DNA from: a virus | Virus record (IMG/VR): IMGVR_UViG_3300034106_002735 | Location: 1 to 24,824 of that record | Length of the DNA stretch: 24,824 nt | Direction: 5' to 3' (one strand) | Shown: piece after piece, positions 8,874-15,112 of the stretch | Numbering within the stretch: position 1 is the stretch's first letter | Layout: each line of letters starts with the position of its first letter | Position numbers and translations under genes: made by a program | Notes under the pieces: generated by a model | Told to the model about the DNA's origin: nothing | The model's database searches: none | What the model saw: the letters and a program-made list of their open reading frames with translations, nothing else

Positions 8874-9044
8874 ATGACACAGGATAGCAGCCAAGCGCTT
8901 ATTAACACAACGGTTTCGATAACCGCAGCAAGTATCACAATCACTCAAGCGCAACCATTGGTCACAATGGTAGCGGGCTTGGTTGCTATCATTTCGGGTA
9001 TTTTAGCAATCGTATATTACATTAAGCAAATCCGTAAGTTATAA
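8874..9044 (+). CDS. Small single-membrane-span protein, holin-like
   Basis: A 56-residue frame begins at ATG 8874, 4 bases after the previous stop. The polar N-terminus (MTQDSSQALINTTVSITAA) is followed by one strong hydrophobic helix (about residues 29-50, LVTMVAGLVAIISGILAIVYYI) and a basic tail (KQIRKL). That is an N-out/C-in topology common to small holins and pinholins. Its stop codon shares an A with the ATG of the next gene (TAATG at 9042-9046), so the two are probably translationally coupled. Position at the head of a lysis cassette supports a lysis role, but a second, better holin-like gene lies at 10166. Confidence 0.55.
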   Translation: MTQDSSQALINTTVSITAASITITQAQPLVTMVAGLVAIISGILAIVYYIKQIRKL

Positions 9045-9571
9045 TGAGGAATCTTATAGTAATTATTTTAATAGCGGTAGTCATTTTTTTATTGATGACA
9101 AAGCCTACTTATACTAAAAATGAAATAGTATTAAAAACTGACACAATTTTTAATATTAAGACATTGACTAAATATAAAAAAGGTGATTCAATCCCTTATA
9201 AAGTAATTTTACAAGATTCAATTTATATCCCAATATACGACACAATTCGTATTATTAACGACTATTCACAGATAAAAGAGTATAATGATACAATACGAAT
9301 GGATTCAAATACATTCTATATCCATGACACAATTACAAAAAATAAGATAATAGGGAGGGGATTTGAAGCAACACTACGAGAAAAAACTATATATATAACA
9401 AAGACTATTAAGCCAAAAACGGAATTATTGATTGGAGGCGAATTAAGGAACTTTAATAATGTTTTAGGTGCTAGTATAGGAATAGGGTTAAAAGTGCCAA
9501 ATAAGGGGCTAATGTTGCTTAATTATGGCACTCAAGGTTATTCAGTAGGATTTTATAAAAAATTGTTTTAA
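9044..9571 (+). CDS. Membrane-anchored envelope protein of the lysis cassette
   Basis: A 175-residue protein with one N-terminal membrane helix (residues 4-18, LIVIILIAVVIFLLM) that probably serves as an uncleaved anchor. The rest would be periplasmic. Its middle contains recurring x-Asp-Thr-Ile units (KTDTIF, YDTIRI, NDTIRM, HDTITK) and the last 45 residues (LLIGGELRNFNNVLGASIGIGLKVPNKG...) have alternating beta character with Gly. I have no firm family. The same Asp-Thr-Ile style returns in the o-spanin candidate at 9841 (IDTIFIHDTVLI), which suggests relatedness or interaction. The DNA is more AT-rich than its neighbours. It may be a spanin component or a superinfection-exclusion protein. 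Confidence 0.5.
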   Translation: MRNLIVIILIAVVIFLLMTKPTYTKNEIVLKTDTIFNIKTLTKYKKGDSIPYKVILQDSIYIPIYDTIRIINDYSQIKEYNDTIRMDSNTFYIHDTITKNKIIGRGFEATLREKTIYITKTIKPKTELLIGGELRNFNNVLGASIGIGLKVPNKGLMLLNYGTQGYSVGFYKKLF

Positions 9572-9574
9572 AAT

Positions 9575-9841
9575 ATGATACCGATTAAATTTAAAGAGTT
9601 TGCCTCCAACCCTATCGTTGGAACATTGTTTGTGGTTTTAATAGCTATTGGCTATTTATACATTGATGTACGATCAACCTTCCAGGGCCAAGCTAAAAAC
9701 CAAGATGTAAAGATTGAGAAATTAGAGACAAGACTTGATGTGGTTACAAATGCATTACGCAGATGTGATTCGAGCTTGGCGGCCGCAAGTACCAAACTTT
9801 CAACTTTGGAGCAATTAGGTAAAATTCAAAAGATAAACTAA
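9575..9841 (+). CDS. Inner-membrane spanin-like protein (Rz-like)
   Basis: The 88-residue product has a short cytoplasmic N-terminus, one membrane helix (residues about 14-30, NPIVGTLFVVLIAIGYLYI) and a periplasmic coiled-coil segment (VKIEKLETRLDVVTNALRRCDSSLAAASTKLSTLEQL). That is the layout of i-spanins, which sit in the inner membrane and join an outer-membrane partner to fuse the two membranes in the last step of lysis. Its TAA shares its last base with the ATG of the next gene, a lipoprotein-like candidate partner. The pairing and overlap make the assignment attractive, though spanins have almost no conserved sequence. Confidence 0.55.
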   Translation: MIPIKFKEFASNPIVGTLFVVLIAIGYLYIDVRSTFQGQAKNQDVKIEKLETRLDVVTNALRRCDSSLAAASTKLSTLEQLGKIQKIN

Positions 9842-10164
9842 TGAAATATTTATTTATTTTATTCTTATTTGGTTGCGGAGTGCAAGCTCAAAAGGTTGAC
9901 AAGGATATTGAGTTTGAAGAGTTAATGAAGCAAGTAGATGCAACCAATGCAAAATCTGCAACAGTTGTTGCAAATGCAACTAAAAAGGAAAAGCAATTAG
10001 TTGCAAATGCAGTTGCAACCATTACCCAAATGAAGAGCGAAATTAGTGAACTTAAAAATGGTATTGTGCAAATAAGAATTGACACTATTTTTATCCATGA
10101 TACAGTCCTAATAAAAGAGAAAAAGAACTTTTGGGGTAAGACTAAAACTGATACAACTAATTAA
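9841..10164 (+). CDS. Putative outer-membrane spanin (Rz1-like lipoprotein)
   Basis: The 107-residue protein begins MKYLFILFLFGCGVQAQ. LFGC fits a lipobox with Cys12 as the lipidation site; alternatively signal peptidase I could cut after VQA. The mature part is a long charged helix (residues about 20-75) and ends with IRIDTIFIHDTVLIKEKKNFW, a Lys-rich stretch and DTTN. A short lipoprotein immediately after, and overlapping by one base with, an inner-membrane coiled-coil protein is the standard two-component spanin arrangement. It would be lipid-anchored in the outer membrane and reach across the periplasm. The secreted nature is clear; the spanin role is inferred from context. Confidence 0.5.
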   Translation: MKYLFILFLFGCGVQAQKVDKDIEFEELMKQVDATNAKSATVVANATKKEKQLVANAVATITQMKSEISELKNGIVQIRIDTIFIHDTVLIKEKKNFWGKTKTDTTN

Positions 10165-10165
10165 G

Positions 10166-10378
10166 ATGAAGCAATTTTTTACCGAAGATAATGGAAGGTT
10201 ATCTATGAAGCGTTTATGTGGTTTGATGTGCGTTGTAGCGTTATGCATTACAATGTATCATAACTCATTTAGCGAATTAAGTAAAGCACCTAGTGAGGCA
10301 TTAGTGTATGCAGTTGCAACATTGGCATTTGGATGCCTAGGATTAACAACCGCAGAGAAAATATTTAAAAAAGATTAA
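10166..10378 (+). CDS. Holin-like two-span membrane protein
   Basis: A 70-residue protein starting MKQFFTEDNGRLSMKRLCG. Two hydrophobic helices follow (about residues 17-32, LCGLMCVVALCITMY, and 45-60, ALVYAVATLAFGCLGL), joined by a short polar loop, and it ends with a charged KIFKKD. The opening FxxEDxGRLSxxRL is a recurrent feature of small phage holin-like proteins. It lies one base downstream of the lipoprotein gene and one base upstream of the endolysin gene, the usual place for a holin, which would permeabilise the inner membrane to trigger lysis. Confidence 0.6.
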   Translation: MKQFFTEDNGRLSMKRLCGLMCVVALCITMYHNSFSELSKAPSEALVYAVATLAFGCLGLTTAEKIFKKD

Positions 10379-10379
10379 T

Positions 10380-10850
10380 ATGAAAATATCCGAACATTTA
10401 GATTTAAGCGAAGTAATCCGAAGTGAAACCGCAAAGAGACATGGCATCTCAAATATGCCAATTGATGCGCATATTGAAAACTTTAAATTGCTAGCTGAAA
10501 ATGTATTTGAAAAGGTAAGGAATCATTTCCGTTGCCCTATTCATATCAGTTCCGGATATAGATCAAAGGAACTTAATGCTTGCACACCTGGGGCATCACC
10601 CACCTCTCAACATAGCACAGGCGAAGCAATCGACATTGACATGGATGGGAGTGCAAACGGCGTTACCAACACAATGGTATTTAATTACATCAAGGATAAT
10701 TTAGAATTTGATCAATTGATTTGGGAGTTTGGAACAAGTGCAAATCCGGATTGGGTTCATGTATCTTATGAGAGTACCGGTAAGCAAAGAAAACAAATCT
10801 TAAAAGCTACAAGAGTAAACGGCAAAGCTCATTACCAAACATATAAGTAA
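10380..10850 (+). CDS. M15-family peptidoglycan peptidase (endolysin)
   Basis: The 156-residue protein matches the Peptidase_M15 (D-Ala-D-Ala carboxypeptidase / L-Ala-D-Glu endopeptidase) fold. Visible motifs are SSGYRS (57-62), SQHSTGEAID (76-85) and DWVHVSY (124-130). H78, D85 and H127 are the expected zinc ligands, and E116 in IWEFG is the likely general base. It has no signal peptide, so release to the periplasm needs the holin encoded just upstream. It cleaves peptide stems of peptidoglycan to free progeny. The length is that of a single catalytic domain with no wall-binding domain, which is usual for phages of Gram-negative hosts. Confidence 0.88.
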   Translation: MKISEHLDLSEVIRSETAKRHGISNMPIDAHIENFKLLAENVFEKVRNHFRCPIHISSGYRSKELNACTPGASPTSQHSTGEAIDIDMDGSANGVTNTMVFNYIKDNLEFDQLIWEFGTSANPDWVHVSYESTGKQRKQILKATRVNGKAHYQTYK

Positions 10851-10893
10851 AAAAGAACGGCCCCCAAAGACATCAAATCTTGAGAGCCGTGTT
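10850..10893 (-). terminator. Rho-independent terminator of the minus-strand operon
   Basis: Read on the minus strand, ACGGC (complement of 10886-10890) pairs with GCCGT (complement of 10857-10861), and the inner CAAGA/TCTTTG segments extend the stem with a bulge. The stem is followed at once by TCTTTTTTAC, a good U-tract. It lies 26 bases beyond the stop of the last minus-strand gene (10917). On the plus strand the same hairpin lacks a T-run, so it mainly protects the lysis genes from antisense reading. Confidence 0.65.
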
Positions 10894-10916
10894 AGTAGAT
10901 GGGGGAACGAAATATG

Positions 10917-11291
10917 TTATAGTTTCATAACTAATTTTTGATACTCTTCCTTAATATTACAATCAGTCTCAAGCATATTATTTGTTGATCTAATCGCCGA
11001 GATTACTGTTGTATGATCACGATTAAAGGCAATACCAATCTCATCCAATGTAAGCAATGTGTTTGATCTCAAGATATGCATCGTTAATAATCTTGGAATT
11101 ACAATCTCATTTTTCCTACTCTTCGACTTAATTTGGTCCATTGAGATATTAAATTGCTCGCAAGTGTTTGCGATTACATTATCGATATACTTCAATACTT
11201 TCTTTTTTGGCATTGTCTTAAAGCCAATCTTTGCTTTCTTAATTCCCGGCATTATCATGTAGTTCATTTTTGTTAATTTTAATCTCATCAA
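10917..11291 (-). CDS. Orphan DnaA domain IV-like DNA-binding protein
   Basis: The 124-residue product resembles only the C-terminal DNA-binding domain of the initiator DnaA. Visible are the segment SRKNEIVIPRLLTMHILRS (domain IV helix A region), LLTLDEIGIAFN and the signature RDHTTVISAIRS, which corresponds to the GxRDHTTVxxA motif that reads DnaA boxes. The AAA+ domain is absent. It may bind the phage origin or host DnaA boxes, either to recruit or to block host initiation, or act as a regulator. The annotated start overlaps the upstream gene by 53 bases; ATG at 11267, preceded by TTAACAAAA, is an equally good start. It is the last gene before the operon terminator. Confidence 0.7.
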   Translation of the reverse strand: MMRLKLTKMNYMIMPGIKKAKIGFKTMPKKKVLKYIDNVIANTCEQFNISMDQIKSKSRKNEIVIPRLLTMHILRSNTLLTLDEIGIAFNRDHTTVISAIRSTNNMLETDCNIKEEYQKLVMKL

Positions 11292-11436
11292 ATTTACCCA
11301 TTAATTCCGATATTTTTATTTGAGATTTAAAAAAGTTATAACTTGATAGGTCGTTTTGAAGCAAGTGAGTAAGCTTGCCAACCATATCTATTTTCTCAAT
11401 AATTGTTAACTCAATCCATTCTTTGTGGTTTGGCAT
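11239..11436 (-). CDS. Small hypothetical protein (65 aa)
   Basis: MPNHKEWIELTIIEKIDMVGKLTHLLQNDLSSYNF and onwards: a soluble amphipathic helical protein with no known catalytic motif. I recall similar small proteins in Bacteroidota phage replication regions, but cannot name a family. It overlaps the previous gene by 26 bases and the DnaA-like gene by up to 53. Its ATG directly follows AAAGGAG with no spacing, so initiation probably depends on ribosomes finishing the overlapping gene upstream. Confidence 0.55.
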   Translation of the reverse strand: MPNHKEWIELTIIEKIDMVGKLTHLLQNDLSSYNFFKSQIKISELMGKFDEIKINKNELHDNAGN

Positions 11437-11539
11437 CTCCTTTGATTTTATAAATGAAAAATAATGTTACATAAAGCAAGCACGCTAATGGTACCGCTAA
11501 TAAGAAAAACTTTAATAGTGATAAAATTGCTCTAATCAT
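11411..11539 (-). CDS. Tiny one-helix membrane protein (42 aa)
   Basis: From ATG at 11539 the frame reads MIRAILSLLKFFLLAVPLAC, continues with LLYVTLFFIYKIKGDAK and ends PQRMD. One long hydrophobic stretch (about residues 4-30) is flanked by basic residues. It starts 2 bases after the stop of the preceding small gene and overlaps the next gene by 26 bases, so its reading position is that of a real operon member. Function unknown; small membrane peptides in phages often modulate host envelope or exclusion functions. Confidence 0.45.
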   Translation of the reverse strand: MIRAILSLLKFFLLAVPLACLLYVTLFFIYKIKGDAKPQRMD

Positions 11540-11541
11540 AA

Positions 11542-11628
11542 TTAAATATTTTGTAAAAAAGCCGTGATTAAAAATGCGGTGATTAAAATAACGACCGCTT
11601 GAAAATTGTGGTTTTGTTGCTTATTCAT
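11542..11628 (-). CDS. Tiny one-helix membrane protein (28 aa)
   Basis: From ATG at 11628: MNKQQNHNFQ followed by AVVILITAFLITAFLQNI and a stop. The polar start plus an 18-residue hydrophobic helix fits a single membrane span. It sits 14 bases after the previous gene and 2 bases before the next, with no wasted sequence. At this length it could be chance, but the packing of three such frames favours coding. Confidence 0.35.
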   Translation of the reverse strand: MNKQQNHNFQAVVILITAFLITAFLQNI

Positions 11629-11642
11629 GTTAGTTGATTTGA

Positions 11643-11873
11643 TTATATAATTTGAAAACTATCTAATTCAAAATAATCGTATCCAAATTGCTTTGATATT
11701 TCATATTCAAAAAATTCTCTATCTTCATTAGTATCAATTTTTTTTAATATTGAAAATGCAATAGTATGGATGATAAATGTATCTCTTACCATATCCCAAG
11801 TTTCTTGGTTTTTTTTCATTATCCAACCACTTATTTTGTGAGGGTAAGAATTTTTAATTTCAATAGTTGACAT
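11643..11873 (-). CDS. Small hypothetical protein (76 aa)
   Basis: MSTIEIKNSYPHKISGWIMKKNQETWDMVRDTFII opens a soluble, aromatic-rich protein ending FGYDYFELDSFQII. No motif is recognised. It is the first gene after a 60-base gap in the minus-strand operon and lies 24 bases below a promoter-like TAGCTTTG, so it may begin a separate transcript running to the terminator at 10850-10893. Codon use is markedly AT-rich compared with the helicase gene upstream. Confidence 0.5.
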   Translation of the reverse strand: MSTIEIKNSYPHKISGWIMKKNQETWDMVRDTFIIHTIAFSILKKIDTNEDREFFEYEISKQFGYDYFELDSFQII

Positions 11874-11896
11874 GTTTATTTGTTTTGATTAGAAAC

Positions 11897-11927
11897 CAAA
11901 GCTATGTTATTTTAATTTAATAAAAAA
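11897..11927 (-). promoter_or_regulatory. Candidate internal promoter of the minus-strand operon
   Basis: On the minus strand, TAGCTTTG (complement of 11897-11904) is a perfect TAnnTTTG -7 element, and TTTT (complement of 11924-11927) lies 19 bases upstream as a -33-like box. The next ATG (11873) is 24 bases downstream. The site is in the only sizable gap inside the minus-strand gene run. Confidence 0.4.
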
Positions 11928-11933
11928 ATATTT

Positions 11934-13157
11934 TTAATATATTTTTTTAAAGTGCCTTAAAGTAAAGTCTTTTTTGAGTTGGACCATATTAAAAATACGC
12001 TCCTCAATACCTCCAACGGTGAATATCCAAAACACTTTTGAGGCTATTGTCCGGTCCTTTGTCTGCATCCTTGCCCTTGATTGCCAATAGCTTACCGCTG
12101 AAAAATCAATATTATACATGACAAGCGCATCGGCCGTGCTTAAATTTATGCCCTCCCTCCCGCTTTGCACCTGGCTTATGAATACCGCATCGCCTCCGGC
12201 CTTATTGAACTCTTGCGGATCATCAAAGCTATTTTTAAAAGTTGCCTTTAAAAGCAACCCTTCCGCTATGTACTTATAAAAGATGGCAATCTTTTGATCC
12301 TTAAATCTCTCTTTAATAAAATTGGCTTTTGTGTCATCAAAGATAATTGCATTGCCATCATCCTTTTTAACCGTTCCGCTACATATTTGATGGACCTTTT
12401 GCATCTCTTTAACCGCCGTGTCGGCAACGACAATCTCGCCATCCTTTGTCCTAAATAATTTGTCCTTGGTAATCTTATCAATGGCCCATTTGACCTTATC
12501 ACTCATTGGCACATACAAGATGGCCTCTTGCACTAATGATTCAAATCCGGCCTCCTGTTGCGTATATGTCAAAAACAAATGGTTTATCTCGCATTCAATC
12601 AACTCCGTTTTGACATGTGAATAATCAGCAAGCTCACGATTAAAAACAAATTTTTTCTTTGGGATGCCGTAATGCTTATGCCAGGAATAAAAATTTTTAT
12701 GATCTGCAAATGGTGATTTATCCGATACCCAAAATTGATGGAATATTTGAGAAAAGCTTTCCGGTGTTGGGGTGCCACTTAAATAAATTACCGGCTTACC
12801 TTTGCATAATTCCTTTAATGCTTTTGTCCTTTCGGAAGGTATTGGGTATTGGCCCAATGAATGAGCTTCATCAATAATAACAAGATCATAAATATTCTCG
12901 CATTTATGTACGCTTTCAAAATTAATAATATCTAATTTATATACATAACCGGACATTTTAAAATCATCCTTGATGCTTGAGATGGCTTTTTTCTTTGTAA
13001 CAAATAAGACATGCTCAACACTTAATTTGTTTGCTAATAGTAAACTTGTTAATGTCTTGCCGGTCCTTACTTGCATGGCAAGATATACCAAACCAAATTC
13101 ATTAATCACCTCAAGGCCCCTATTGGCTATGTCGATTTGGTAATCTCGGAGTTGCAT
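11934..13157 (-). CDS. SF2 DNA helicase / SNF2-like ATPase
   Basis: A 407-residue helicase core. Motifs are: Q-motif-like LRDYQ (3-7), Walker A VRTGKT (30-35), DEAH box IIDEAH (94-99), motif III LSGTPTP (126-132), motif V QSGREGINLS and motif VI SYWQSRARMQTKDR near the C-terminus. It is compact compared with cellular SNF2 proteins and close to phage replication/repair helicases such as those beside phage nucleases. Its start overlaps the methyltransferase gene by 31 bases, so the two are co-translated. It probably unwinds or remodels DNA during phage replication or recombination together with the nucleases encoded upstream. Confidence 0.8.
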   Translation of the reverse strand: MQLRDYQIDIANRGLEVINEFGLVYLAMQVRTGKTLTSLLLANKLSVEHVLFVTKKKAISSIKDDFKMSGYVYKLDIINFESVHKCENIYDLVIIDEAHSLGQYPIPSERTKALKELCKGKPVIYLSGTPTPESFSQIFHQFWVSDKSPFADHKNFYSWHKHYGIPKKKFVFNRELADYSHVKTELIECEINHLFLTYTQQEAGFESLVQEAILYVPMSDKVKWAIDKITKDKLFRTKDGEIVVADTAVKEMQKVHQICSGTVKKDDGNAIIFDDTKANFIKERFKDQKIAIFYKYIAEGLLLKATFKNSFDDPQEFNKAGGDAVFISQVQSGREGINLSTADALVMYNIDFSAVSYWQSRARMQTKDRTIASKVFWIFTVGGIEERIFNMVQLKKDFTLRHFKKIY

Positions 13158-13897
13158 ATTGCTTTAAATATTTGATAAGCTACTTGAGGCACTATTGCGT
13201 TTCCGTAGCCGTGTATTTGTTTTCTAACCATTTTATAGGATATCCCATCATCCACGCATAAAATTGGGGGTTCAGTTTTCCAAGCACCACCCCGCATAAT
13301 TTGTATAGGTGTTCCGGTAGGCTGCCAGCTGAACGATGATGCCTCCTCGCGTACATAGGAAAAGAAAGACTCGCTCGGTAACAATCGGATGCTGTCGGAG
13401 TAAGCAACCAAATACAACCTGGCGCGGTGATGGGGCGCACCAACTTCTGACGCACGACAAACTCTCCATTCTGCATTATACCCCATTGCGGATAATTCGG
13501 TGAGTATTTTTGTAAAGTCTCTCCCTCCGTTAGTTTTAAGAATATTTGCCACATTTTCGAAAAGAATATATCTTGGTTTAATTTCTTTGATTGCTCGGCA
13601 CATTTCATAAAAGAGACTTGTTCGGCTACCTTGTAACCCTTGTTGACCTTCACCATCTTGTTTTGCAATGCTTGCATCTTGACATGGGAATCCACCACTA
13701 ATGATGTCAATTTTTCCTCGGTGAATATTGAAATTTGTTTTTGTAATATCTCCATATGATAATGAATTATTAAAATTTTTATTTAAAATTATTCTTTTTT
13801 CTTCATCGAATTCGCAATGAAATACATTATCCCATCCCATCCATTCGGCCGCAAGATCAAATCCTCCTATGCCGCTAAATAAACTCCCATGTGTCAT
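13127..13897 (-). CDS. C5 cytosine DNA methyltransferase
   Basis: The 256-residue protein shows the ordered motifs of Dcm-type enzymes: motif I LFSGIGGFDLAAEWMG (6-21), motif IV GGFPCQD (68-74) with catalytic C72, motif VI ENV (114-116), motif VIII RARLYLV (158-164) and motif X GYGNAIVPQVAYQIF. It transfers a methyl group from S-adenosylmethionine to C5 of cytosine. With only about 60 residues between motifs VIII and X, the target-recognition part is minimal. No cognate restriction gene is present, so it is likely a solitary phage enzyme protecting phage DNA from host restriction. A second frame with recognisable motifs lies within it (13192-13755). Confidence 0.88.
   Translation of the reverse strand: MTHGSLFSGIGGFDLAAEWMGWDNVFHCEFDEEKRIILNKNFNNSLSYGDITKTNFNIHRGKIDIISGGFPCQDASIAKQDGEGQQGLQGSRTSLFYEMCRAIKEIKPRYILFENVANILKTNGGRDFTKILTELSAMGYNAEWRVCRASEVGAPHHRARLYLVAYSDSIRLLPSESFFSYVREEASSFSWQPTGTPIQIMRGGAWKTEPPILCVDDGISYKMVRKQIHGYGNAIVPQVAYQIFKAICNSEITKST
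13192..13755 (-). CDS. Overlapping frame with methyltransferase-associated motifs
   Basis: This 187-codon frame lies wholly inside the methyltransferase gene on the same strand in another frame. Its first 80 residues look like an ordinary shadow. From residue 85, however, it reads NYPQWGIMQNGE (87-98), LLTPTASD (117-124) and LNPQFYAWMMGYPIKW (161-176). These are hallmarks of phage proteins, or of C-terminal parts of phage C5 methyltransferases, that carry PTPTASD and LNPxFVEWxMGxPxGWT. The same bases also encode motifs VIII-X of the enzyme. It may be a true overlapping gene, or a fossil of an ancestral frame. Confidence refers to it being translated today. Confidence 0.35.
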   Translation of the reverse strand: MEILQKQISIFTEEKLTSLVVDSHVKMQALQNKMVKVNKGYKVAEQVSFMKCAEQSKKLNQDIFFSKMWQIFLKLTEGETLQKYSPNYPQWGIMQNGEFVVRQKLVRPITAPGCIWLLTPTASDCYRASLSFPMYARRHHRSAGSLPEHLYKLCGVVLGKLNPQFYAWMMGYPIKWLENKYTATETQ

Positions 13898-13903
13898 GTT
13901 AAA

Positions 13904-14173
13904 TTAATTTGTGCCGTCCTGTAATGGTGTATCGTTTGTATCATCGATACGGCGATAACCCTCTTGCCATAAAATCTTTGTGTATGCTATGGATTTTTTA
14001 ATGACTGTCTCCTCCGAATCTTTGGCATCCAATAGGTGTCCGAGTTCATGGAGCAAAATTTCCAAATGCTTTTTTCCGCGCAAACGCGGATCTAAATATA
14101 TAATCCCATCGCTCTCCGCAATTCCGTGAGCTTGTTCCCTTCCTAATTTTTTATAAATTATCTTTATTTTCAC
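13904..14173 (-). CDS. Small HExxH zinc metallopeptidase-like protein
   Basis: The 89-residue protein contains LLHELGHLLD (residues 41-50), with H42, E43 and H46 as the zinc-binding HExxH, and a downstream acidic SEE (53-55) that may supply a third ligand. The N-terminal half (IYKKLGREQAHGIAESDGIIYLDPRL) is a beta sheet as in SprT/ImmA-type minimal metallopeptidases. Such genes are common beside phage replication genes in Bacteroidota; the substrate is unknown, with a host repressor or DNA-bound protein among the possibilities. It overlaps the preceding gene by 23 bases. Confidence 0.6.
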   Translation of the reverse strand: MKIKIIYKKLGREQAHGIAESDGIIYLDPRLRGKKHLEILLHELGHLLDAKDSEETVIKKSIAYTKILWQEGYRRIDDTNDTPLQDGTN

Positions 14174-14351
14174 TTCGAGTCTTAATTATTTTTTTGAGAT
14201 AAATAGCCAAATCCAATGCTTCCTCATATGCATGTTGCAACCATTGCTCCTCACTTAAATCCTTCCTATCCATTGTGGTGCCATATTCAGCCTTACCCTT
14301 TTCCTCTCTAAATAATAAATCATCAATGATATCATATAAAAGTTTACTCAT
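14151..14351 (-). CDS. Small helical protein, MazG-like
   Basis: A 66-residue all-helical protein: DIIDDLLFREEKGKAEYGTTMDRKDLSEEQWLQHAYEE (split at residue 20 here) then ALDLAIYLKKIIK. The pattern K-x-x-YG...W-L-x-H-x-x-EE-x-x-D-x-x-x-YL is frequent in small phage proteins, and the E-E-x-x-D motif recalls the metal-binding helix of all-alpha NTP pyrophosphatases (MazG/dUTPase type). Only half of such a site is visible, so it may act as a dimer or not be an enzyme. Its start shares a base with the upstream stop. Confidence 0.4.
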   Translation of the reverse strand: MSKLLYDIIDDLLFREEKGKAEYGTTMDRKDLSEEQWLQHAYEEALDLAIYLKKIIKTRSENKDNL

Positions 14352-15088
14352 TATTTATCCGTTTTATTATGATGCTTGCCGCATGTTCTACATCTAAAAA
14401 TTAATTTAACAACTCCGCTTGCTAATGCTCTTCGGTCCTTGATTACTAGGTCATCGCTGCCACACTCCGGACAACTGCCTTTGTGATGGCCAAATATTAC
14501 TCCGTAATGTGTTTTGGGTGCGATATGGTTTGATAGTTTCTTATGGACCTTCTCAAGCAATACAACATCCATCTTGCAATATTTAACCATCTTATCCATT
14601 GCAATTTGATCCTTTTTTAAAACGATGTTTTTCCACAAATCAAAATCCGTTTTAATCTTTGATCCGATGCCTAAATATCCGGCAATGTAATTAAGCTTAT
14701 TGCTATTGAATTTAAATTTTGACCTTGATACTTTTAAGGTGTCAATGGTTTGGTATGTTGGGAACATATCGATGCCGTAAAACAAACATCTTGTCCGCAC
14801 CCAAGACAAATCAAACTTATCACCATTATGACCAACCAACTCATCCGCTTCATTTACTATCTTAATAAAATCTTGAAGCATCTTTTTATCGCTTTGCTTT
14901 GCATCCCAGGTGAGCGCGTGAGTCTCTTTGTCATCTTCCCATTTATAACATATGCAAATAATGGCACGCTCGGTGATAATATTCTGCGGCCCAATGTTTA
15001 ACTTAAACCCACTCTGCCAAAAAAAACCAATGTTAGGACTTGTCTCGATGTCGAAATACAATCTCTTCCTTTTGGTTCTCGTTATCAT
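14351..15088 (-). CDS. DEDD 3'-5' exonuclease with C-terminal zinc ribbon
   Basis: The 245-residue protein begins with an RNase H-like exonuclease. Motif I is YFDIETSP (D13, E15), motif II is HNGDKFDLSWVRTRC (87-101, with D90 or D93) and motif III is YCKMDVVLLEKV (Y170, D174), consistent with a DEDDy active site binding two metal ions. The last 45 residues add a zinc ribbon: CPEC (206-209) and CRTC (233-236). It would degrade or proofread single-stranded ends. It lies between a PD-(D/E)XK nuclease and small accessory genes, so a part in phage replication or recombination is likely. Confidence 0.75.
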   Translation of the reverse strand: MITRTKRKRLYFDIETSPNIGFFWQSGFKLNIGPQNIITERAIICICYKWEDDKETHALTWDAKQSDKKMLQDFIKIVNEADELVGHNGDKFDLSWVRTRCLFYGIDMFPTYQTIDTLKVSRSKFKFNSNKLNYIAGYLGIGSKIKTDFDLWKNIVLKKDQIAMDKMVKYCKMDVVLLEKVHKKLSNHIAPKTHYGVIFGHHKGSCPECGSDDLVIKDRRALASGVVKLIFRCRTCGKHHNKTDK

Positions 15089-15112
15089 GATATGGGTTTA
15101 AGTGTAAAACTA

